In this document: positions 1-5,283 of the stretch, piece after piece
Layout of the letters: each line of letters opens with the position of its first letter
How positions within the stretch are numbered: position 1 is the first letter of the stretch
DNA from: JBEHWX01 sp048498995
GTDB taxonomy: Bacteria; Bacteroidota; Ignavibacteria; OLB7
NCBI GenBank assembly: GCA_048498995.1
Contig: JBEHWX010000111.1
Location: 1-18,233, forward strand
Direction of reading: 5' to 3'
DNA: 18,233 nucleotides
Translations under genes and position numbers: made by a program
The notes under the pieces: model-generated
What the model was told of the DNA's origin: nothing
Database searches by the model: none
Seen by the model: only the letters and a program-made list of their open reading frames with translations

Positions 1-1041
1 TCGAACGCCTCCAACGGCGGACGTGGCCTCGACGTGACCCAGTCCGGCGTCGGACCGGGCGTGTTCGCCACCAGCGCCGGCGGCAACGCCGTCTGGGGCA
101 TCACCTCCTCGATCTCGGCCGCCGGCGTCATCGGCGACAACACCTTCGGTGAGGCCGTCGTCGGCCGCAACCGTGGCGGCAACGGCGTCGGCGCCGTCGT
201 CGGTCGCAACGACTCCTCCGGCTACGGCGTCCGTGGCTTCAACACCAAGAACGGCTACGGCGTGCTCGGCCAGGCCGGCATCTCCGGTGGCACCGGCACC
301 GCCGGCCGCTTCGAGAACGTCAACGCGGCCAACACCTCGGACGCTCTCCAGGTGGTGACCAACAGCTCCGGCAACGCCGCGCGCTTCACCGGCAACGTGG
401 TGGTCAACGGCAACCTGACCGTCTCGGGCACCGTGGCCAAGGGCGGCGGCACGTTCATGATCGATCATCCGCTGGACCCGAAGAACAAGATCCTCTATCA
501 CTCCTTCGTGGAGTCCCCGGAGATGAAGAACATCTATGACGGCGTGGTGAAGCTCGACGGCAACGGCCAGGCCGTTGTCGAGCTGCCGGACTGGTTCGAC
601 GCCCTCAACAGCGACTTCCGCTACCAACTGACGCCGATCGGCGGCTCGGCCCCGGAGCTCTACGTTGCCGAGGAGGTTTCCGACAACCACTTCAAGATCG
701 CCGGCGGCAAGCCGGGGATGAAGGTCTCCTGGCTGCTGACCGGCGTGCGCCACGACGCGTGGGCCGAGAAGCACCGCGTGCAGGTCGAGGTGGAGAAGAC
801 CGGCGAGATGCGCGGTCAGTACATCCACCCGGAGGTGTTCAACCAGTCGGCCACGATGGCGATCCCGCAGGTCGTCGCCGAGCCGAACGGCACGGTGCCG
901 AGCGCCACGCCGTCGCAGCAGCGCCCGACCAACACCGTGGCTCCGAACCCGAACACGGCCCCGCAGCTCCAGGTTGCCCCGAGCCAGGCCGCCCCGAGCC
1001 AGGCCGTCCCGAGCCTCAGCGAGAACGGAAGCTCCCGCTAA
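1..1041 (+). CDS. Surface/fibre-like protein, 3' part (5' end outside window)
   Basis: The frame is open from base 1, so the N-terminus lies upstream; an in-frame GTG at 34 is not a convincing start. The first ~110 visible residues are Gly/Asn-rich with recurring short units such as GVRGFN, GVLGQ and AVVGRN, which looks like a repetitive beta-rich stalk. Next come a VVNGNLTVSGTVAKGGG strand and a conserved module of about 130 residues: FMIDHPLDPKNKILYHSF, VESPEMKNIYDG, LPDWFDALNSDFRYQLT, KVSWLLTGVRHDAWA and a HPEVF end. I recognise this module from many predicted extracellular proteins of Bacteroidota and environmental bacteria, where it usually closes the protein; its function is not established. 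A Pro/Ala/Ser/Gln-rich tail follows, with APSQAAPSQAVPS. No T9SS sorting domain is visible. The gene converges on the minus-strand gene at 1277-1747 across a hairpin terminator. Confidence 0.85.
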   Translation, partial: SNASNGGRGLDVTQSGVGPGVFATSAGGNAVWGITSSISAAGVIGDNTFGEAVVGRNRGGNGVGAVVGRNDSSGYGVRGFNTKNGYGVLGQAGISGGTGTAGRFENVNAANTSDALQVVTNSSGNAARFTGNVVVNGNLTVSGTVAKGGGTFMIDHPLDPKNKILYHSFVESPEMKNIYDGVVKLDGNGQAVVELPDWFDALNSDFRYQLTPIGGSAPELYVAEEVSDNHFKIAGGKPGMKVSWLLTGVRHDAWAEKHRVQVEVEKTGEMRGQYIHPEVFNQSATMAIPQVVAEPNGTVPSATPSQQRPTNTVAPNPNTAPQLQVAPSQAAPSQAVPSLSENGSSR

Positions 1042-1095
1042 TGCTCCCGCGCCAGGCGGCCCACGGCCGCTCGGCATGACAACGACTCGTACATG

Positions 1096-1133
1096 AAGAA
1101 GGGCCGCCCCGCGATCGCGGGGCGGCCCTTCTT
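1096..1133. terminator. Bidirectional hairpin terminator (38-bp perfect palindrome)
   Basis: Bases 1096-1133 are a perfect inverted repeat centred on GATC. The arms run AAGAAGGGCCGCCCCGC and its complement. It begins 54 bases after the stop of the plus-strand gene and lies 143 bases past the stop of the convergent minus-strand gene. Both outer arms end in CTTCTT when read as RNA, which gives a short U-containing tail in either direction. A bidirectional intrinsic terminator is the natural reading; the U-tract is short. Confidence 0.8.
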
Positions 1134-1231
1134 ACGTTCAATACTCCGTCTTCCCGATCTGTCCGACCTCCGGCCGGAGATCATCCCGGAAGCCCGGGGA
1201 CGGCGCATCATCCGATGTCGACCCACCGAGT

Positions 1232-1259
1232 CTCCGTCGCGGAGCCTCCGTCACGGAGC
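1232..1259. repeat. Two adjacent 14-bp mini-hairpin repeats
   Basis: CTCCGTCGCGGAGC and CTCCGTCACGGAGC lie head to tail. Each folds as a 5-bp CTCCG/CGGAG stem with a 3-base loop. They sit just downstream of the stop of the minus-strand gene at 1277-1747, so they may contribute to 3' end formation. Function unknown. Confidence 0.5.
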
Positions 1260-1276
1260 CTTCATCGCCGAGGCGC

Positions 1277-1747
1277 TCAGTGCGCGGTCCACATCGGCCG
1301 GCCGTTCCGGTTGTAGACGATCACCGCACCGTCGGTGCTGTCGTTGGCCGCGGCCAGCACCACCAGCTTCTCGGACTTGTTCGTCAGCGCGATCAGACCT
1401 CCCTTGTCCGACACACCCTGGCGGACGAGGAGCTTGTCCTCGGCGTTGAGCAGACCGATGGCGCCACCCTGATCGTTCGTGAAGAGGTTCACGCCCCCCT
1501 TGCCGGCGTTGCGACGGAGCACCACGCGGCCGCCGCTGGCGTCGCCGTCGGCGACGAAGACGAGCGCCCCCTTGTCGTTGACGACCTCGAAGCGGCGCGC
1601 GCGGACGATATCCGACGGGCCCGGGAGGGCGGCAACGGTGATCACGACGCCGAGCATCGCCCCGAGGGCCAGCGAGAGGAGACGATAACGGCGGGTGCTC
1701 CGCTCCAGTGAGCTCAGACGCTCTTCAATACGATCGAGTTCGGCCAT
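1277..1747 (-). CDS. Small membrane-anchored protein with beta-repeat extracytoplasmic domain (hypothetical)
   Basis: The protein has 156 aa. Residues 1-19 (MAELDRIEERLSSLERS...) form a likely short amphipathic coiled coil. About residues 22-41 are one hydrophobic segment (LLSLALGAMLGVVITVAALPG). The rest is a repetitive beta-rich domain with units such as RRFEVVNDKGALVFVAD, GGVNLFTNDQGG, GLLNAEDKLLV and LIALTNKSEKL, ending NRNGRPMWTAH. I recognise the general type (helix, membrane span, then 'RFE[LV]V.D..G' repeats) but no assigned function. An upstream ATG at 1852 is in frame. I chose ATG 1747 because the coiled coil starts there, GAAGGA lies ten bases upstream on the minus strand, and a TATGTTTG promoter-like box at 1850-1857 would overlap the longer start. 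An 8-bp hairpin (1762-1779) abuts the ribosome-binding site and could influence translation. Confidence 0.75.
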   Translation of the reverse strand: MAELDRIEERLSSLERSTRRYRLLSLALGAMLGVVITVAALPGPSDIVRARRFEVVNDKGALVFVADGDASGGRVVLRRNAGKGGVNLFTNDQGGAIGLLNAEDKLLVRQGVSDKGGLIALTNKSEKLVVLAAANDSTDGAVIVYNRNGRPMWTAH

Positions 1748-1849
1748 GGTCTGTGAGTCCTTCGCGGCGAGCGCCGCGACAGTTGAGTTGAGTATGATGT
1801 TGATGACGTGTTGATCGCGCGCGGGAGGGCTATCCGGGGAAAGCCGGTG

Positions 1850-1857
1850 CAAACATA
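1850..1857 (-). promoter_or_regulatory. Possible Bacteroidota-type -7 box
   Basis: On the minus strand this reads TATGTTTG, an exact match to the TAnnTTTG element of the Bacteroidota primary sigma factor. No good TTTG -33 element is found 17-23 bases upstream, so support is partial. It would give a leader of about 95 bases to the start at 1747. Confidence 0.3.
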
Positions 1858-1957
1858 CGCTTCCGGAGGGCGGAGATGCCAGGAATGACGCCCCGGAGCC
1901 ACGCGCCGATCGCGCGAAGCCCCGGATGCCTGGAGGAGCCGATCGAATATCCGGTGG

Positions 1958-3199
1958 TCAGAACGGAAGCCCGCTCCCTTCCCCGGCCCCCTTGAGGATC
2001 GCCGGCAGATCGAGCCCCGCGAACAGCAGCACGCCGTCGGCGGAGATGGTTCCCTGGGCCTGAACGTCGGGCACGAGGCTCAGATCGAGAAACTTGGCGA
2101 AGCGACCGTTGCGGTCATAGGTAAAAAGTCCGGTCCTCCCGTCGCGGCGGGAGACGAAGTAGATCCACTCCTTGGTGATGACCGGGGCGGCCGGCACGCC
2201 GGATTCCAGCGTCACGCGCCAGCGGGAGCGTCCGGCGCGGTCGAGCGAGAGGACCTCGCCGCCGATGAAGGTCCGCCCCACCCCGCTGCCGGCCACGTAG
2301 ACATTTCCCTGATCATCCACCGAGATCCCGCGCGGCATCACCCCGATCGGCGTCCGCCAGAGGGGGCGACCGTCGGGGGCGAAGGCGGCGACGAAGGGGT
2401 GGCGATCCTCCATGGAATCGCGGCTGACGCAGCCGACGAGGATCATGTCGCGGGCGATCACCGGGCCGTAGAGGATCCGGGCCCCGTCGACCGGGCGGGA
2501 CCAGCGAACGTGGCCATTGGCCGGGTCGACAGCCAGGAGCGTGTCGGTTTTCGCGTAATCGCTGAAGGTGACCGGCACCACGAGTCCGAGCCCGGGATCG
2601 CCGGCGATCATCGGGCCGATGGCCGCGCCGCGGACGATCTCCCAGCTCCGGGCCCCGGCGCCGTCGAAGCGACGCAGCGCCCCGCGCGTGCTCCCGACCA
2701 CCACCCCCTGATCGAGGGCCAGCGGAGGAGCATAGTAGACGCCGGAGGAGGCTCCGGCCGGTTCCAGCGGATGGCTCCAGAGGGGGCCGCCGGCGGAGTC
2801 GAACGCGCGAAGCGAGCCGCCGGTGGTGACGGCGTAGATCCTGCCGCCGGCATCGGCCGCCAGTCCCGGCATCGGAAGGTCCCCCTCGGCGAAGGGGATC
2901 ACCCGCTCGAGCGTCCGGTAGCGGATCAGCGCCAGCTTCCCGCCCCCGGCCACCACCGCCATCCGTCCATCGGGGAGCACCAGCGGTGGCCCGAGGAAGC
3001 CCCCCTTCAGGGAATCGAACCGGTCGGGATTCAGCGACGAGACCGGCGCCGGAGCGAACGCGGTGAAATCGTTCCCCCGCGAGGCGCCGCCGAGCATGTT
3101 GAAGGCGCTGAAGGAATCGACCGGCCGGCGCGATTCGGTGGCGCACGACATCATCAGAACGGGGAGGAGGAGAATGAGGGAGCGACGTGAATATCTCAT
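1958..3199 (-). CDS. Lipoprotein with PQQ-like (BamB-type) beta-propeller repeats
   Basis: The protein has 413 aa from ATG 3199. The N-terminus MRYSRRSLILLLPVLMMSC is a lipoprotein signal: basic start, hydrophobic core, and Cys19 in an LMMSC lipobox-like site. The mature part carries five or six PQQ-type blade signatures: AFDSAGGPLWSHPLE, RFDGAGARSWEI, AVDPANGHVRWSRPV, AFAPDGRPLWRTPIG, SLDRAGRSRWRVTL and TYDRNGRFAKF. Such propellers (PQQ_2, BamB-like) usually scaffold protein contacts at the outer membrane, or occur in secreted proteins without bound PQQ. No catalytic residues are evident, so a precise role cannot be given. The frame is open up to 3424, but that extension is a low-complexity Pro/Arg peptide made by an intergenic 15-bp repeat. 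The lipobox spacing fixes the start at 3199, although no clear Shine-Dalgarno precedes it. It is divergent from lexA. Confidence 0.85.
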   Translation of the reverse strand: MRYSRRSLILLLPVLMMSCATESRRPVDSFSAFNMLGGASRGNDFTAFAPAPVSSLNPDRFDSLKGGFLGPPLVLPDGRMAVVAGGGKLALIRYRTLERVIPFAEGDLPMPGLAADAGGRIYAVTTGGSLRAFDSAGGPLWSHPLEPAGASSGVYYAPPLALDQGVVVGSTRGALRRFDGAGARSWEIVRGAAIGPMIAGDPGLGLVVPVTFSDYAKTDTLLAVDPANGHVRWSRPVDGARILYGPVIARDMILVGCVSRDSMEDRHPFVAAFAPDGRPLWRTPIGVMPRGISVDDQGNVYVAGSGVGRTFIGGEVLSLDRAGRSRWRVTLESGVPAAPVITKEWIYFVSRRDGRTGLFTYDRNGRFAKFLDLSLVPDVQAQGTISADGVLLFAGLDLPAILKGAGEGSGLPF

Positions 3200-3275
3200 G
3201 GAGCGACTAAGGGGAGTGCCCGCCGGAGGATCCGCCGGTCGGGGTGATTCCCCGGAGCTCCGGCGCGGGAGGGCC

Positions 3276-3350
3276 CGCGGCGGAAATATCCGTGGCGGGA
3301 ATACCCGTGGCGCGAATGCCCGTGGCGGGGATACCCGCGCGATGGCCACC
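3276..3350. repeat. 15-bp tandem repeat, four good copies plus one degenerate
   Basis: Units start at 3276, 3291, 3306, 3321 and 3336. The consensus is CGTGGCGGGAATACC; the first four differ at a few positions and the fifth (CGCGCGATGGCCACC) is degenerate. The array is intergenic. Because 15 is a multiple of three it stays open in several frames and produces artefactual pentapeptide ORFs on both strands. Confidence 0.85.
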
Positions 3351-3388
3351 TGCGGGGCCCGCGGAGCGGTCGGAACGGGGCAAACTTC

Positions 3389-3419
3389 TTTGCGCAATCT
3401 CGCCATAGACATAGATTTG
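3389..3419 (+). promoter_or_regulatory. Putative Bacteroidota-type promoter upstream of lexA
   Basis: TTTG at 3389-3392 and TAGATTTG at 3412-3419 are separated by 19 bases. This matches the TTTG-N(17-23)-TAnnTTTG consensus of the Bacteroidota housekeeping sigma factor. It would place lexA on a leader of about 180 bases. The match lies in a GC-rich context where it is unlikely by chance, but no transcript evidence exists. Confidence 0.4.
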
Positions 3420-3604
3420 TCCAACGGTGTTCAGGGGACGACCGGACTCACCCGATCACCTGTTTCGGACGCCGGGCACGCCGACGCCGGATCTCCGGAT
3501 GGCCACATCCCTCCAGCCCTCGCCGAGCTCCCCCTAGGGACGCTCGGAGCGATCGGGCGATCGGGCCTCCGGGACAACAACTTCGACAACGACGATTATC
3601 CCTC

Positions 3605-4234
3605 ATGCACGAGCTTACCCCGCGGCAGATTTCGGTCCTGAAATTCATCGAGAACTTCGTCCACCGTCATCAGCAGCCGCCGACCGAGCGCGAGATCGCG
3701 GAGCACTTCCGGATCCATCAGAGCGCGGTGCGCAAGCACCTGACGGCGCTGGAGAACAAGGGGCGCCTCACGCTCCGGCGCGACGGACGCAGCCGCGGCA
3801 TCCGGCTGAACGACATGGCACCGGCCACCTCGGTGCCGATCGTCGGCGCGCAGGCCGCGGCCGCCCCGCTGCTGGCCACCGGGAACGTCACCGGCAGCAT
3901 GATGCTCGACACCCGCCTGGTCGGCTCCGAGGAGGTGTTCCTTCTCAGGGTCGAGGGGGATTCGATGGTCGACGCCGGCATCGCCGAGAACGACATGGTG
4001 CTGGTGCGGAGGATCGGCGCGGTCAGGAACGGGGAGATCATCGTGGCCAGGGTCAACGGCGAGGTCACCGTCAAACGCTACTTCAACATTGCCGGGCGGA
4101 TCGTTCTGGAGCCGGCCAACCGGAACTACCGTCCGATCGCCGTCGAGGATCAGGAGAGCTTTCAGCTGGAGGGGCGGGTGGTGGCGCTGTTCCGGACAAT
4201 GGACAGCTTCATGTTCGCCGACGCGCTGAACTGA
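3605..4234 (+). CDS. lexA: LexA-family repressor with Ala-Ala at the scissile position
   Basis: The protein has 209 aa, normal for LexA (E. coli LexA is 202). Residues 1-70 form the winged-helix DNA-binding domain (LTPRQISVLKFIENF, PPTEREIAEHFRIHQSAV, RKHLTALENKGRL, GRSRGIRL). Residues ~78-209 are the S24 autopeptidase/dimerisation domain. The catalytic Ser is Ser120 in VEGDSM and the Lys is Lys157 in EVTVKRYF, so the dyad is intact. The usual cleavage motif (VGxVAAGEP, cut between Ala and Gly) reads VGAQAAAAP, putting Ala85-Ala86 at the scissile bond. The HTH segment is one residue shorter than in E. coli LexA (IHQSAVRKHL versus FRSPNAAEEHL), so the operator may differ. The ATG start matches the family N-terminus and no in-frame upstream start exists. 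No Shine-Dalgarno is visible (GATTATCCCTC precedes ATG). The gene is monocistronic; no SOS mutagenesis genes follow. Confidence 0.93.
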   Translation: MHELTPRQISVLKFIENFVHRHQQPPTEREIAEHFRIHQSAVRKHLTALENKGRLTLRRDGRSRGIRLNDMAPATSVPIVGAQAAAAPLLATGNVTGSMMLDTRLVGSEEVFLLRVEGDSMVDAGIAENDMVLVRRIGAVRNGEIIVARVNGEVTVKRYFNIAGRIVLEPANRNYRPIAVEDQESFQLEGRVVALFRTMDSFMFADALN

Positions 4235-4301
4235 GCTCCACCGCGCCATCTCTCACGAAGGATCTCCCGCCCGCGTCGACGTCGGCCCGGAGCTTCCTCG
4301 A

Positions 4302-4347
4302 AAGCTCTCGCGAAGGCTCTCGCGAAAGCTCTCGCGAAGCTCTCGCG
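4302..4347. repeat. 12-bp tandem repeat, nearly four copies
   Basis: AAGCTCTCGCGA recurs at 4302, 4314 (AGGCTCTCGCGA), 4326 and 4338 (one base shorter, then diverging). Each unit carries the self-complementary core TCGCGA. Flanking AGCTTCC words at 4291 and 4352 look like decayed relatives. It lies between the lexA stop and a palindromic hairpin. Confidence 0.8.
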
Positions 4348-4390
4348 GAGGAGCTTCCGGAGAGCTTCCGCTTCTCTTCGACGCCTGTCC

Positions 4391-4422
4391 CCGGGGCGCT
4401 CCGCTCGAGCGGAGCGCCCCGG
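4391..4422. terminator. Terminator-like hairpin downstream of lexA (32-bp perfect palindrome)
   Basis: CCGGGGCGCTCCGCTC and its exact complement meet at 4406/4407 with no unpaired centre, so the RNA would form a long GC stem with a small loop. No T-tract follows. It is a likely 3' end for lexA or a transcript-stabilising hairpin; the missing U-tail lowers confidence in intrinsic termination. Confidence 0.55.
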
Positions 4423-4489
4423 CCGGCCGCTCCGATGAAAACGCCACCAGCCTCCCGAATCGTGGATTTCTCGACGACTGTAACCAATC

Positions 4490-4558
4490 ATTTCTCGAAA
4501 TTTGCAAATCGCTCTTCCCGTTGTTGATTCCGAGTAACGGAAAGAGTATTATCACCCC
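4490..4558 (+). promoter_or_regulatory. Promoter-like block for giant protein A
   Basis: TTGATT (4524-4529) and TATTAT (4547-4552) are 17 bases apart, a good sigma70-type pair. Upstream is an inverted repeat ATTTC-TC-GAAAT (4490-4501); its first half, ATTTCTCGA, also occurs at 4466-4474 as a 9-bp direct repeat. The -10 area reads AAAG-N4-TTATC-A-CCCC, a layout repeated in front of giant protein B. It would give a leader of about 720 bases. Confidence 0.45.
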
Positions 4559-5271
4559 GCTCCGATCGCGCCGGGAATGTTGGATCCCGTCGCGCCCCCG
4601 AAGCACTGAACCGCATCCCACCCCATTGCGTTCAGCGGATTCTCGTTATCGACCTCCGTTCGGATCATGCCCACCGTCGCCATCGCATGGCGCCGCGCGG
4701 GGTAGTATTCCGGCCGTCCGGCCGTGGCCATGAATCCTCAGCGTTCTCGGCCGGCATCGCGCCGGCGAGCATATCGTCCGTCACTGGCCCCCCAAGCCGA
4801 TCGGCGACGATATCCCGACATGAACGCAACAGCACCCCGCTGCGCTCATCGACCCTTCGACATCATCAGCCTCTGAACTTCGAGCGGCTGTTGGACGGCG
4901 TGTTCGTGTTGGTCGAACCCGCCGATACCGCTCACGGCGCCTTCGCCATTGATCGTCATGTCCGGATGCCTCGGCTCCGGCGCGGCGCTCGCGGCGAAGC
5001 ATGATGTCGCACGTCCCCATCTCACTCCTGTTCAGCACAATCAACGTCCGGACCCGAGGCAACGCCGCCTGGTTCGGAGCAGGCGACTATTCGTTCGACC
5101 GAATGATCGTGGCGACGATGTCTACGCACGAACAGGCAATCCGTATTCCGGTCGGAGCAGATCCGACGGCGGACTCTTCCATGTCCAGCATCGACCGGAG
5201 CAGAACCCGACTTTTTTCGCTCACCCCTTCCGACCAAGACTCACAGTTCTCTCATTCATAATCCCAATTGC

Positions 5272-5278
5272 AAGGTGG
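5272..5278 (+). promoter_or_regulatory. Ribosome-binding site of giant protein A
   Basis: AAGGTGG lies five bases before ATG 5284. It overlaps an in-frame GTG at 5275, which argues that ATG 5284, not the GTG, is the start. Confidence 0.7.
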
Positions 5279-5283
5279 CAACT

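Larger units (their letters stand above)
3200..3604. other. Divergent intergenic region between lipoprotein gene and lexA
   Basis: This 405-base gap must hold the promoters of both divergent genes. It contains the 15-bp tandem repeat (3276-3350), a promoter-like pair (3389-3419), a perfect 8-bp tandem duplication GCGATCGG at 3549-3564, and two GACAAC words at 3573 and 3585, exactly 12 bases apart, just before the lexA ATG. The last two are candidates for a LexA autoregulatory site. No classical SOS box (CTGT-N8-ACAG or GAAC-N4-GTTC) is visible. Confidence 0.5.
4235..5283. other. Long region without a convincing gene, leader of giant protein A
   Basis: About 1050 bases. It contains a 12-bp tandem repeat (4302-4347), a 32-bp perfect palindrome (4391-4422), and an AT-richer stretch at 4460-4555 with a sigma70-like promoter. 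About 720 bases follow with weaker codon bias than the flanking genes. Two ORFs in this last part, 4687-5004 (105 aa) and 5001-5261 (86 aa), overlap by ATGA, and the second ends 22 bases before the A start. Neither has a Shine-Dalgarno, a recognisable domain or strong third-position GC (about 70% by hand count in the second). I do not call them as genes, but an untranslated leader and a small hypothetical operon are both possible. Confidence 0.5.

Noticed and set aside
1093..1449. 118-codon plus-strand ORF starting in the terminator
   Set aside because: It starts inside the palindromic terminator, runs over the minus-strand gene at 1277-1747, and is Arg/Ser/Pro-rich without motifs.
2399..3190. 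263-codon plus-strand ORF opposite the lipoprotein gene
   Set aside because: Arg/His/Asp/Gly-rich translation with no motif; the minus-strand frame carries a lipoprotein signal and PQQ repeats.
3200..3424. N-terminal extension of the lipoprotein by 75 residues
   Set aside because: It would bury the lipoprotein signal and consists of Pro/Arg pentapeptides generated by the intergenic 15-bp repeat.
3596..4249. 217-codon minus-strand ORF opposite lexA
   Set aside because: Shadow of lexA, whose plus-strand product is recognisable end to end.
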